Source: Ailurus styani | Taxonomy: Eukaryota; Chordata; Mammalia; Carnivora; Ailuridae | Length of the DNA stretch: 64,000 nucleotides | Direction of reading: 5' to 3' | Assembly: GCA_002007465.1 (NCBI GenBank) | Contig: LNAC01000018.1 | Span: forward strand, 3,600,389 to 3,664,388 | In this document: positions 21,700-32,424 of the stretch, in pieces | Layout: every line of letters begins with the position of its first letter | Numbering within the stretch: position 1 is the stretch's first letter | Notes under the pieces: model-generated | What the model saw: only the letters and a program-made list of their open reading frames with translations | The model's database searches: none | What the model was told of the DNA's origin: nothing | Translations under genes and position numbers: made by a program

Positions 21700-21870
21700 G
21701 CACAGAAACAAGAGGCAGGCAGACCTGATTACAACCTATATCACCACTTGGCTGTGTGACCTTAGGCAACAGCTTGACTTCTCTGAGATTTTGCTTCTCA
21801 TCAGTAAAGCAGGCATCATCCCACAGATGCCAAAGCATCGTGGTGAGCGTGAAACAGGAGCATGGACAGT
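21700..21870 (-). repeat. MIR SINE, antisense
   Basis: 'cttggctgtgtgaccttagg', 'caacagcttgacttctctga' and 'ttgcttctcatcagtaaagc' are the reversed MIR core. Confidence 0.88.
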
Positions 21871-21935
21871 GTATTCGTTATTTATTGTTGTGTAACAAAT
21901 TACCTTGGTTTTAGAGAGAATACCTCCCAGGACTA
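21871..21935 (-). repeat. Fragment of an LTR-type repeat, antisense
   Basis: 'gttatttattgttgtgtaac' followed by 'aaattacc' is the reverse complement of the terminus seen in the LTR at 32425-32925, and is probably the same broad family. Confidence 0.5.
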
Positions 21936-22102
21936 GTCAACCCCGTGTGTCCTGTCTGTCAGCACCAGGTGCCAGGTGGCATCCATCAGCCCCATCAGAT
22001 GCTCCATGGTGGGGAGGGGGGCCGGCGCAGACATCTGGGGGTGCTGGAGTTGGGGCTCTCTTACGCTGTTTCTCCTAACATTGTGGTTGGGGAGGAAGGT
22101 TC
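21936..22102. other. Unique sequence
   Basis: No recognisable feature. Confidence 0.4.
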
Positions 22103-22116
22103 AGAAAATCGGCTAT

Positions 22117-22338
22117 TAGGGGTACTTGGGTGGCTCAGTGGGTTAAAGCCTCTGCCTTCACCTCAGGTCATGATCTCAGGGTCCTGGGATCGAGCCCCAT
22201 GTCGGGCTCTCTGCTCGGCGGGGAGCCTGCTTCCTCCTCTCTCTCTCTCTCTGCCTGCCTCCTGCCTGCTGGTGATCTCTCACTCTCTCTCTCTGTCAAA
22301 TAAATAAATAAAATCTTAAAAAAAAAAACAAGAAAGAA
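22117..22338 (+). mobile_element. CAN-SINE, sense, young subtype
   Basis: GTGGGTTAAAGC subtype with a long CT/CTGC-rich region and an (AAATA)n tail. A perfect 14-base target duplication (agaaaatcggctat) lies at 22103-22116 and 22339-22352. Confidence 0.96.
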
Positions 22339-22563
22339 AGAAAATCGGCTATCAAATCAGAGTGGAGCTGCCTGGTGGGGGACGGCTGACCCAGCAGTCA
22401 GGAAACAAGGTGCCGGCATGAGTGTGAGGGGCTGCAGGGGGCCTGGTTCATCAGGAGGGGGGTCCTGACCTTCAAGGCACTCCCTTCCCAGGGCCTGGGG
22501 CTGCTGCCCTTCCTCCATGGCCAGTGAGTTCTTTTCCAGTGCCTACATATCTCTCCTTTTTTG

Positions 22564-22766
22564 TGTTATTTTAAGATTTATTTATTTGAGAAAGAGAGAG
22601 AGCTGGAGCCAGTGTGAGGAGAGGCAGAGAGAGAGAGAGAAACTTTAGCTGACTCCTTGCTGAATATGGAACCCAACGTGGGGCCTGATCTCACGACCCT
22701 GACATCATGACCTGAGCTGGAAACCAAGAGTCGGACACCTAACTGACTGAGCCGCCCAGGCGCCTC
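22564..22766 (-). mobile_element. CAN-SINE, antisense
   Basis: The minus strand begins GAGGCGCCTGGGCGGCTCAG and ends in an A-rich tail ('ttaagatttatttatttg' on plus). The body is diverged, and no clear target duplication is seen. Confidence 0.92.
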
Positions 22767-24720
22767 TACCCTTCACCTTCTTTTCCAATCACACCTATTT
22801 GCACCCAGACCTTTCTCTCAGAAGGACCAGGTACAAGAGTGACGGGACATGTTTATAAAATTTAACCAGAATTCAGTTTGAATCCTCCTTTGGCCAAGCA
22901 CAGGTCGCGCTAACACGAGGCTGGCTCTTCGGGGTAAGTAAGCAGCAGCCTGTCTGGGAATGGTTAGGGAGGAATGGTACCTTCTCAGGCTAGGTCTCTA
23001 TAACCCCACACCCTTCTCGCCCTGGTCATTCCCCAGGACCTGGCCCCACAGAGGAGCCCCTTCTGGGGACAGCCACAACTGATGACCAACCGGCCTTATT
23101 AGTCGGGCGTTTGGACCAAGAGGAGGTGAGGGAAATTGAGTGGGGGACTTTGAGTCCCCAAGACCATCCCTGTGAGCGGGAGGGAGTGGGAAAGTCACCA
23201 AACACCTTGCCTCTCAGCCCTCTGTGGAGTGCCTTCCAGGGTAAAAGGCACATTGTTGTTACCCTGTAAATGGCCCAGAGAGCTGAAAGCATGACACGAT
23301 TCATTTCAAGGGCCACAATGTTGTGGCTGGAATTGGCGGGCTGAGCAGACTGGAACGCCACCACCATTACCTAGAAAAGTGTCAACAGCAAGGAGGCACC
23401 TGCCCATAGTCAGAAGACAGGAGTCAAAGTTTCGGGGCAGAGACTCTGCCTGAAGCAGACGGGGACCACGCCCACGGCGAGACAGCCAGGTCGGCCTTTG
23501 GCGAGGGTTCCAAGCGTGGCGCGCAGTGTAGACGCTCAGAGTCCCTTACTTGTACGGGTCTCTGAGGGTAGGATTCTGACCACCTGTCTGGTAGGATGAG
23601 AGGTCCAGGCTGCCATGGGGGGGCGGTCTGGGCAAGGCAGCCACGTACTCGGTCTCATCAGACAACACACCCTTTTCCCGTGGGCGTCTGCAGGAATGAC
23701 CCACACTGTTCAATCAGCAGCTTCAACCTCTTCCCGCAGTGTGTGACCCTGCGGAGGGGTGTCTCCGATTTACCAGCCTCTAGTTTTCCAAGTGGTAGAT
23801 AAAACAGCCAGGTCATGGGCTCTGCCCAAAGGACAGAAAAAAGACACGGAGCTTCATGGTGGGGAGCATTGTTGGCTGGAGCTAGGAGAATAATCTTGAC
23901 TTCTGCCCACAGGGCAGAGTGACAGTGCCCATTTCCAGTTCTGGAGAGCTGGTACCAAGATCAAACAGCCACAGCAGTCTGTGGACACTACTGGAACAAA
24001 CCCGACCTCAGAGCCTTGGGTTTCCTCTGGGAATTTGTCTTGGGCTAATTTCCCCAAGAAGGTCAACATTCCCTATGGCAGCAGGACTCTCTGATGGACC
24101 TTTCCTTGTCTCTGACTGGATCTGAGGTTGGCACGGTGGACTGCAAGAGGGGCCGGGTCATCATTCTTCCTTAGCCTGTGTGATGCGCCCACACCCTTGC
24201 CTCCAAGAGAACCAGCCAAAGTACAAAGAACACCTTGGGTTTCTGCCCGCAGCAGTCGTGAATTTCCCTCCTGTCCTGTCTGCCAGTGTGAGCACCCATC
24301 CGAAACTGCTATCCGAAAGGGGCAGTTCCTCTGCCCCCTGGGGCCATCCCAGTAGTAGCTGTTTGCATGGGGAGGAAGTGAGACTGGCCACAGGCTGGCA
24401 AGGAGGTCCCAGCTGCAAGAAGGGCACGGTTTGGGCCACTCTCCGCACCTCTTCCCAGGGCTCAGCCTGTGACCGCCTCCCTAGTTCCTCCTGATCAAAA
24501 GGCAGCAAAACAGAGGGTCAGTGATTGCCCACTTGGCCACACAATTTGGTCAACGTATTTGGTGCTGATTTTCATGGTCTTCTCCCCAAATCCCATTAAT
24601 TGTCTTGAGACACCCTCATCTTTCCTCTTCCAGCGCCCCATCCTCATCACTGTCAAGGACTGTGAGGATCTCAGATTTTGCCCTCTCTGCAACATAACTA
24701 GTTTGCTTGCCACCTTTCCT
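22767..24720. other. Unique sequence, about 2 kb, no gene recognised
   Basis: One of the longest repeat-free stretches. Frames such as 24180-24494 (plus) and 24161-24508 (minus) are mutual shadows. No splice-site pattern, start context or domain supports a gene, and no processed-pseudogene tail was seen. Confidence 0.5.
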
Positions 24721-24724
24721 GGGT

Positions 24725-24835
24725 ACTGGCAGAAGACCACAGATTCCTGAGTCAGACAACAGTCTCTATTACTCACAGCAGAGCTAGCAGCATGAGCACG
24801 CCGCTTGCCTTGGTTTCCTTGTGCAAAGAAAGAAG
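24725..24835 (-). repeat. Diverged MIR SINE, antisense
   Basis: 'agattcctgagtcagacaac' followed by 'cgcttgccttggtttccttg' and 'tgcaaag' fits an eroded reversed MIR. Confidence 0.45.
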
Positions 24836-25084
24836 GTAACTCCAGCATACTCAGTGGGGTGCTTTCGAGGGGCGGAACCCTAAGCTTTGGGAACCCAAAA
24901 CACTGGTGGCAGTGTGTGGTAAACAGGCCCACCCTTTTCACAAAGGGGCACCTTCTAAGGCTGTTGGCTGCCATGCCTCCTTGGAGAGATCATCAAAAAC
25001 AAAGGCGGTCAGTGCCTTTGCTTTCAGGATTTCCAGAGAGACCCATGGAGAATCGGCTCCCAACACGCCATGCTTTCTCATTTG

Positions 25085-25375
25085 GTCCCTACGCGGTAGA
25101 AGATATCCTCACCATTTCACATATGAGAAGACCAAAGCCCAGAAGAAGCACATGAAATGCCCAAGTTCACGGAGAATGGGAAATGGTGGAGGCAGGATTC
25201 AAACCTCGTCCAAGCACGTGAAATGCCCAAGTTCACAGAGACTGGGAAATGGTGGAGGCAGGAGTCAAACCTTCGTCCAAGCACGTGNACCAAGCACGTG
25301 AAATGCCTAAGTTCACAGAGACTGGGAAATGGTGGAGGCAGGAGTCAAACCTTCATCCGCAGGCTTTCACATCTC
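25085..25375 (+). repeat. MIR-derived tandem array of 66/67-base units
   Basis: A MIR-like stretch ('ccatttcacatatgagaaga', 'ccaaagcccagaag') leads into three near-identical head-to-tail units: 25146-25211 (66), 25212-25278 (67) and 25292-25358 (67). Between units 2 and 3 is a 13-base partial unit (aagcacgtg, then N at 25288, then acc). Each unit contains the MIR 'gaaatggtggaggcaggagt' segment. The N marks an unresolved join, so the copy number is unknown. Confidence 0.92.
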
Positions 25376-26160
25376 TCTAAAGCTGACCACCCATCCTCAG
25401 CAGCAGCACCTCTGGCATGAGGCTTGGTAGGAAAAGTGGCAAAATCTCTGTGTTTAAAGATGGTCTTCGGTGGCTCTGTGGACTTCGGGTCCCAAGTATC
25501 TCCTCCCTCCCCAACCCTGGCAAATTCAAGAGCAGACTTACTTCAAAGGCCTGTGGCTTCTTCCAGTCTCTTGGGAGCCCACCCCCAAGTCCTAGAAACT
25601 GTCACAGAAGATGTCTAATGACACCGCCTGCTTGGACGGGAGCCAGGCCAGCCAGAGACCTCCCCTCGAGGAGCACCCCTGGGACTCTCTAGGCTCGGAC
25701 TCAGACAGAATGGGATCCCAACTATGTGAACTGACAATCCCTCAACTTAAAGCCCTCAAGCTGCTGCTTCTTCTCTGCAAACCATGGCAGGGACACCCTT
25801 TAGCATGACTAGGGCATGGCAGAGATCCTGCCCGTGGTCCCAGATGAGGCCAAGTGGCCCCAGGGGTCAGACCTCAGCCCCCAGGAGCCCCAGAGCGAGG
25901 GGAGCCCAGGAGCCAGCCGACACCCGTCACCAAGGCCGACCCGGCGCCACTCGGCTTTCTGGGGTTCTGATGTGGTTTTTGACATTCGCTGACATTATAT
26001 TCGGGGCAGCACAAAGCAGAGGATTCTTTAAGAGTCAAAATAGCTGCTGTCAGGGCCAGGAATGGAACCATCCTCACTGCTTGGATAGAGGAGGATAGGA
26101 AACAAGGAGTGGGTGGGCTCGCCATTTCTAAAGGGTCTACTTCCTATACGTGTACTTAGA
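25376..26160. other. Unique sequence
   Basis: No repeat or gene recognised. The AT-richer part at about 25965-26060 is the only compositional change. Confidence 0.5.
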
Positions 26161-26173
26161 AAACACCAAAATG

Positions 26174-26395
26174 GGGTGTCTGGGTCGCTCAGTCAGTTAG
26201 GCATCCGACTCTTGGTTTTGGCTCAGGTCCTGAACTTAGAGTCAGGACCTCAGTCAGGGTCATGAGATTGAGCCCTGCTTCAGGCTCTGAGCTCGGTGGA
26301 GAGTCTGCTTGTCCATCCCTTTCCCTCTGCCCCTCCCCCCATCCCTGCACACGTGTGTTCTCTCTCAAATAAAAAGATAAATAAAATCTTAAAAA
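26174..26395 (+). mobile_element. CAN-SINE, sense
   Basis: Head GGGGTGTCTGGGTCGCTCAG, with an extra copy of the 'gtcaggacctcagtcagg' region, then CT-rich sequence and an A-rich tail. Target duplication aaacaccaaaatg (26161-26173) and aaccaccaaaatg (26397-26409), one mismatch. Confidence 0.94.
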
Positions 26396-26430
26396 AAACC
26401 ACCAAAATGTTGCCCATCTTAGACAAATTT

Positions 26431-26626
26431 TTTTAAAGATCTTATTTATTTGAGAGAGAGAAAGTGTGAGTACACGCAGGGAGGGGCAGCGGGAGAGAGA
26501 AAATCTCAAGCAGACTCCACCCTGAGCGCAGAGCGGTCTCGGGGCTCGATCCCACACCCCGAGATCATGACCCAAGCCAAAGCCAAGAGTCAGATGCTTA
26601 ACCCTCTGAGCCACCCAGGTGCCCTT
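26431..26626 (-). mobile_element. CAN-SINE, antisense
   Basis: The minus strand gives a GGGCACCTGGGTGGCTCAGA head. Target duplication catcttagacaaattt (26415-26430) and catcttagacaattt (26627-26641). It forms an inverted pair with the SINE at 26174-26395, only 35 bases away. Confidence 0.95.
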
Positions 26627-26641
26627 CATCTTAGACAATTT

Positions 26642-26960
26642 AAGGAACTTGGCCAATACTGAATGACCTATGGAAGAGACTTTTTCTCTCCTCTACAAAA
26701 GATCATGCATGGACATATTTTTGTTAAAACAACAAGGAAAGTGCCTTTAGAGCTGTGTGCACGCCTGCCGTGTTGTTTGTGTGTGTGTTTTTCTAGCATT
26801 CCTAAAGCTACATTTTATTCATTGCTCGATGATGAGGAATAGAAAGCGAAACTATTAAAAATAAACATTTCCAATTTGCTGGTTCAAACAAAACTGACCA
26901 AAAAAGAAAAAAAAAAAAAGCTGGCGACCAACCTGATATTTAAAAAGTTCAACAAATGCT
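26642..26960. other. AT-rich unique stretch
   Basis: AT-rich, with a short (TG)n near 26778-26791 and an A-run near 26907-26920. No repeat family recognised. Confidence 0.5.
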
Positions 26961-26964
26961 AAAT

Positions 26965-27190
26965 GTTACTCACTAAAAGCAGGCCCTATTCTAATTGCTT
27001 CACACATAGAAACTTGTTTAATTTAATCTTCCTAACCACGCTGTGAGGTGGATACTATTTTTATGTCCATTCTAACAAATGATGAAACTGAGGCTCAGAT
27101 CAGAGGCTTTAAGTGACTTGCCCAAGGTCACTTAGCTGGAGGCACAGCCGGGCCTGGAGCCTGGGGAGTTGCCTTCAAAGCCCGGATTTT
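26965..27190 (+). repeat. MIR SINE, sense
   Basis: 'gcaggccctattctaattgc', 'gatgaaactgaggctcagat', 'aagtgacttgcccaaggtca' and 'cttagctgg' in MIR order. Confidence 0.9.
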
Positions 27191-27244
27191 CAGCAGTGGT
27201 GGAAAGTCAAGTTGAGTTCTGCCACCTGTGGGGCAGGGGGTAGG

Positions 27245-27440
27245 AACACCAGCTTTGGAACCAGAGACATCAAGGTGGGAATCCTAGCTCTGATACCTAC
27301 TAGCTGTGTGACCTTGGGCAACTTACTTAACTTCTCTGAACCTCATCTATAAAACAGGGATAAGGATTAGAGGAGATGATACAAAGTGGGTAGTACATAG
27401 CACACCCCCAGTAAACAATAACATTATTATTACCATCGCC
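27245..27440 (-). repeat. MIR SINE, antisense
   Basis: 'agctgtgtgaccttgggcaa', 'cttacttaacttctctgaac' and 'gggataaggattagaggaga' form a well-preserved reversed MIR. It faces the MIR at 26965-27190 as an inverted pair. Confidence 0.92.
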
Positions 27441-27569
27441 AAACAAACTAAGTATTCTGTTGCCACGGACTGTCCCAGAACCTCTCAGGAGGTCCAATCT
27501 GAAAGTTGGCGCTGGCTGCCCCTCTTGGGAACTAAGAGTTTGTGGTGCACAGCAGAAAGCCATCTAGTT

Positions 27570-27660
27570 TAGACCTTTCATTTTCCAGGGGAAACTGAGG
27601 CCCAAAGAGAATGCGGGCCCCCTCACAGCATCACTCAGCCAGGTCTCCTCCAGTCCGGGG
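27570..27660 (+). repeat. MIR SINE fragment, sense
   Basis: 'cattttccaggggaaactga' followed by 'ggcccaaagagaatgcgggc' is a short MIR core. Confidence 0.65.
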
Positions 27661-27984
27661 AGGTCACATTAAAAACCATCTACGTCCTCTGCTTGGCCCA
27701 TAGGCTCCCGGTGGCACAGCTGGAAATTCTAGGCATTTTATCTACATCCACCAGCTTCCCCAGGAGCTACTCTGCAAACAGTCAGCAAGGCTGTGGTCAG
27801 CCTGGACTGGACAGCCCCTTCCCCAGCACCCGCAGCCAAGCCCCCGACCGGGCCAAGGTGACACATAGCTTCCTCTGGGTCAACCGGCTGCCAGAAGTCA
27901 GCCAAAGCCTCAAAATCCCAGGGTGCAGAATTTTAAAACTTTGTCTTCATTGGCCTTTTATTCAAAAGCATAGGAAACGCAACG
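27661..27984. other. Unique sequence
   Basis: No feature recognised. Confidence 0.45.
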
Positions 27985-27989
27985 ATGAG

Positions 27990-28235
27990 TGGGCACTCGG
28001 TGCCACGGAACTGTACACTTAACACATGATTAAAACGGCAAATTTTATGTTCCGTGCACTTTACCCACGGTAACATAAAAAAAGCATGGGAGGGGGGATG
28101 AAAACATTCTAGAAGTGGATGGTGGTGATCATTGGACGACAACGCAAATGTACTTAATTTCACTGAACTGGATACTTAAAAATGTCTTAACTAGTCAATT
28201 TTACGCTGTATCTATTTTACCACTAATAAAACCAA
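27990..28235 (+). repeat. Two L1 3' ends in tandem, sense
   Basis: The first copy (about 28005-28085) reads 'ggaactgtacacttaacaca' and 'ggcaaattttatgttccg' to an A-rich end. A second, longer copy (about 28095-28235) reads 'ctagaagtggatggtggtga', 'aatgtacttaatttcactga' and 'tattttaccactaataaaac'. Both are the 3' terminus of old L1s. Confidence 0.8.
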
Positions 28236-28269
28236 AAAGATCTGCACCTCTACCGTTTTTGACTCTCAA

Positions 28270-28495
28270 CTGCTTTGCTCAGGCCAATGTTGGCTTCACA
28301 GAAACCTCTGCAGCACAGCGAAGAGGCCAGCTCTGGAAGGAGCTCCAAGTCATGGGCTTGGCCCCCACTGCCCACTATCTTGCTGCGTGACCCTGGTTAG
28401 CACCCTGTCCCTCTCTGGACCTCAGTTCTGTGATCGTGATGGAACTAGAGGCACTCTAAGGGCCTTTCCAGCTTGGATGTTCTTTGAGTCTATAG
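28270..28495 (-). repeat. MIR SINE, antisense
   Basis: 'cttgctgcgtgaccctggtt' followed by 'ccctctctggacctcagttc' and 'tgtgatcgtgatgg' is the reversed core; the left part is weak. Confidence 0.7.
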
Positions 28496-29440
28496 TCTAA
28501 GGCATCAAAGGAATACCCCCCAAACTGGGAATTCTTACTACCACACCCCTGAGAGGGTAGACTAAGGCTGCAGGACACGAGTCCCCAGAACCTGGAGCCT
28601 GAGGACAAGTGAGGGTTCTCAGGGGTCTATAAGGAGAAGCCAGTTGGGGTTGTCATGGAGACACAGGAGCACAATAAACACACACCCCCCCCTCTGGCTG
28701 CCCACTGGGTCCTTCAGAGTTTATCAAACATGCCCACATCCATTACCTCTGTGACCCTTTTATTCCACAAACATCCAGGGAGTCCATCCTCTGTGCCCAG
28801 CATGGGGCTGACCCAGGGCCGTGGCAGCAAATGGGACATGAGAGCTCTCTGGCATCCAGAAGACCCCTGGAAAGAGGAAAGGGGCAGCAGTGTGACCAGA
28901 GCTCGGATTGGGCAGAAGGGGTCAGGAGGAGGGGATGGCTTGGCCCAGGGAGAGAGGTCTGGAATGTGCTGTCTGTTGGGGGTTGGCCAGGTAGGGATGA
29001 GGCGGGGCCAGATTCCCTTGGGGGGGGGCCTCCCAGGCCACCCTAAGTGGGGATTCTCCATCCCGAGGATACAGGGAGTCATCCGGGAAGTCACCGTCCT
29101 GCGGAGGAGGGGCACCCCCAGATTGGGGCGCACAGCATCACTCTGGGTGGAGAGTAGGTTGGAAGAGGCAGGAGAGGGGCAGGAGGCCCAGTGAAGAGGC
29201 CGCAGCAGTGTCTGGGGGAACCCCTGGTGCCCCCGCCACGGATGTCCCAGGGGATCGCGGATGTCCTTTCTCACAGGGGAAGCAGGGGTTCACGCAGGTG
29301 GGGTGGGTGCCCGATGCCAACAGCAAGTTAAGGGATCTGGGTTGGAGTCCTTAATACTCGCTCAGTCTGAAGCCAAAGCTTCCCTGACCAACCGGAGCTG
29401 CTTCCGGGCTCCAGATGATTCTAATGAGTAGAATTCGTAA
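28496..29440. other. Unique GC-rich sequence
   Basis: Overlapping frames of 179 (plus, 28655-29194) and 186 codons (minus, 28714-29274) are mutual shadows in GC-rich DNA; neither has a recognisable domain. A short L2/MIR-like scrap ('attccacaaacatccaggga') lies near 28761-28780. Confidence 0.5.
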
Positions 29441-29444
29441 GCGT

Positions 29445-29635
29445 ACTTACTGAGAGCTTAATACGTGCCGGTTCTGAGCGCCTAACGTGCATTCGTTCAT
29501 TCGTCCTCCCAAAGATCCTAGGAGGTGAGTACTCTTATTAGTACTCACATGGGGAAACTGAGGCACAGAAACGGTAAGTAACTTGCCTCGGGTCCGGTAA
29601 TGGGTAAGCAGCAGAATTAGGATTGGAACAAGGCA
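29445..29635 (+). repeat. MIR SINE, sense
   Basis: 'ttactgagagcttaatacgt', 'catggggaaactgaggcaca', 'gtaagtaacttgcctcgggt'. It retains several CpG sites, unusual for so old a repeat. Confidence 0.85.
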
Positions 29636-29804
29636 GCTGCGGGCGCTCAGCCCCCTGAACTGCACGAGTGAGGTGTGGGGGCTGGGAGCTTCCGGGCCCG
29701 GGGTAAGGGGGCGTGAGGGGAGTTCTGGGAGAGGACCAGAGGCGGTGCCCGCCCTCCAGAGCGCCGACGGAATCTGCCCGAACACACAGGAAGCAGCCTG
29801 ACCC

Positions 29805-29920
29805 GGAGTCTTGAGACCTCGGGTTTCCGCTCAGCTCTGGCCGGACCTTGCTGTGTGACCTCAGGCTGTGCACGCACACCCTTCTCTGGGCCTTGGGTTT
29901 TGTCACCTGAAGCACAAATG
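29805..29920 (-). repeat. MIR SINE fragment, antisense
   Basis: 'cttgctgtgtgacctcaggc' followed by 'ccttctctgggccttgggtt' and 'ttgtcacctgaag' is the reversed core. Confidence 0.7.
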
Positions 29921-31210
29921 GCGACCTCCAGGCCCACCCCCTCCCTTTCCTCGTAATGTTTCTCTCACTCCTAGATCAACCCCTCTACCCCGCCCTCACC
30001 CCCCGGGCAGTAAGGCAGGGGAGGGACTGGAGAGGGGCTGTGGAGCCAGGAGAGGGGGCAGTGGAGGGCCTCTCCCATCTCCGAAAGTCTAGTCACGGCA
30101 GGAAATCCCTCCCTCCCCTCTTCCAGGCCTGAGCTTGGGTTTGGAGGCGCTGAGCTCCACCCACCTCGCTGCCCAGGGCCCGCAGAGACCCGGCTCCCAC
30201 CACACTCTCCAGAGACCCGGCCTTGTTTAGAAAGTGTCTCCTTCGGAGCCTGAGTCACCAGATCCCTGGGTGGTCTGGGGGAAACCGCAGAGTTACTGCG
30301 AGTACCTTACCGTGACTGGGAGAGCGGGGAGTGGGGCAGGTCCTGCCACCCCTCTGTGACCTCGGCCACTAGGCCTCTTGTGTCTGGGACTTGGTTTCCC
30401 TACCCGTAAACTGAGGGGCTGGAAGGGGAGTCTCAGACCCCCCTCTCTCCTTGACACTCGCGGCCACCCAAGGACCTCAGGGAGGTCCTCAGCCTCGGGA
30501 CAGGGCAGTCCTGGGAGCAAAAGAGCTGTGAGGTCGATGGTCCAGGGCCCCGGAACTCAGTGATCTACACTGGCACACTCCCTGAGGGACATGCGCTCCC
30601 GCACAGCCAATGACAAGCTGCACACACCCGGGAGGAGCCCCCAGCTGGCCTCTGACACAGAGGGCTTGTTCCTTCCCCCAGGGAGCGTGGGCAAATGACA
30701 GCATTGGAGTGAGCATCAGTTTCTCCATCTGAAAGGGGGGCATGACTGAGACCGTGCCCGCTGGGGCGCTCCTGGAGACCAGTTCCTCGTGTAGAAAGGG
30801 CTCACAAGCAGGGCCTGTTACTAGTTACTGCCTTGACAAGAAGAAAAACCCAGTGACTCCTCACCCACCCTCACGTGGAACAGCTCAGCTTGGCTCGGTG
30901 TTCGAGAGGAGGACCAAGGCCTGGACAGTACGGGACAGCAAAGCGGGGGCTTGTGTCCCCGGGAGGCACAGGCCTGAAGGTGGCAGCGGGGAGTGAAAGG
31001 GTCTGGCCTGGCAGGGGAACCAGGAGAAAGTTTTCCTTGAAGGACAGCATGGCCCATGAGGCAACATTCTAGAATCGATGTCATCTGGCTGAGTGGGCAC
31101 CCTGAGAATCTGGAATGTGGCAAAAGGACGTCACTATCTGGACTGCACAGAGTAGACCATGTGGTGGGAAGTAGGCAATCCGGGTCATATCCAAACATCC
31201 ACAAATACAG
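29921..31210. other. Unique GC-rich sequence with MIR scraps
   Basis: Antisense MIR scraps lie at about 30350-30425 ('ttggtttccctacccgtaaa') and 30690-30745 ('tcagtttctccatctgaaag'). No gene recognised, despite several frames of 80-170 codons on both strands. Confidence 0.5.
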
Positions 31211-31214
31211 GACT

Positions 31215-31290
31215 GAGGTAAGTACTTCCCTGCTCTGAGCCTCAGTTTCCTCATCTGCGAAATGGGAGGGAGTGTCAATCCCTGTCTCTC
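31215..31290 (-). repeat. MIR SINE fragment, antisense
   Basis: 'ctgctctgagcctcagtttc' followed by 'ctcatctgcgaaatgggag' is a clear reversed MIR core. Confidence 0.8.
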
Positions 31291-31516
31291 TTGTTCCCTG
31301 ATAAAGGTGGATTGTGATCATTACTTCTACATCCAGGCATCATAGGGTGACTGGCTGCTTCCTCTGAGAGCAGAGTCCCTCTCGAGAGACAGTGCTGGTG
31401 AGCCCTATGCACTGGGGAGCCCAGCTGGGTGCAGAGCTCAGCCCACTCCTTCCCGCCCAAAGCCCAGCCCGCCTCCTGGGAAGCCCCTACAAAGAGCTTT
31501 CTAAAGGCCTGCACAG

Positions 31517-31693
31517 GGACACCTGGGTGGCTCAGTCGGTTAAGCATCTGCCTTCAGCTCAGGTTATGATCCTAGGGTCCTTGGATCAAGTCCCACATCG
31601 GGCTTCTTGCTCAGCAGGGAGCCTCCTCCCTTTGCCTGCTGCTCCCCCTGCTTGTGCTCTGACAAATAAATAAAATCTTAAAAAAAAAAAAAA
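31517..31693 (+). mobile_element. CAN-SINE, sense
   Basis: A GGACACCTGGGTGGCTCAGT head, a shortened CT-rich region and a long A tail. Short imperfect target duplication: gcctgcacag (31507-31516) and gcccacacag (31694-31703). Confidence 0.94.
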
Positions 31694-31824
31694 GCCCACA
31701 CAGATGACCTCCTCAGCCCCACTCAGAAACCAGGCTCCCACCCCCGGCACCTGTCACCCCAGCTCCCCATCCTAACATCTGAGGTCCGGCCTCCCTTTCC
31801 AGTCCCAGCCCTGTGTTACTAACA

Positions 31825-32010
31825 GCAGACATACACTGATGGACCAGAAACGGTGCAATGTCCTTATTTCAATTCAAACCTACTTCTCAGGCAGGAGCAG
31901 TTTTATCCCCATCTTCTACCACCTTATGAGAACACCGAGGCACATGGAGAAGTCTCCAGAGTCAGTCTAGTGGCAGGCATCAGATTTAAACCTGGCTCCA
32001 GAGCATGAGT
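31825..32010 (+). repeat. Diverged MIR SINE, sense
   Basis: 'agttttatccccatcttcta', 'gagaacaccgaggcacatgg', 'agtctagtggcaggcatcag' and 'atttaaacctggctccagag' follow MIR order. Confidence 0.65.
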
Positions 32011-32424
32011 GTCTGAAGACAAACTTCTCCTGCCTCCTAGGTTGCACACAACAGATGCCTCCTGGTCTCTTCCAGTCCCACTGCATCACCCCTTTGCTCC
32101 TGTCCCCTCCACCACCCTCAGCTTGTCACTCGCCCGTGAGGACCGGAGCTGTAACACCCCCACAGAACTGGCTCCTTGTTTCATCTTGCACTCCACTAAC
32201 TGCCTGAGCCTGAAGGGCCCCCCGACACTGACCCCACACCAAGATCCCCAACAGGCATCTTTAGGACAGGGCCTCGGTGTGGGGCACCCTGGTGTGTCCA
32301 GCCAGGGCTTGGCAACATCAGAGGCACCACCAGTGTGCCTCGGTATGGGGACAGGATTAGCCGGGGTGGGGAAAAGAATCCATCAGTAAATAACTTTGGG
32401 GAACAAAGTCAAATGGTGTATTTC
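32011..32424. other. Unique sequence
   Basis: No repeat or gene recognised. The 126-codon frame at 32009-32389 has no domain. Confidence 0.5.

Noticed and set aside
24906..25420. Frames with a repeated KCPSSQRLGNGGGRSQTF-like peptide
   Set aside because: The repeat is a DNA-level tandem duplication of MIR-derived sequence, not a protein repeat.
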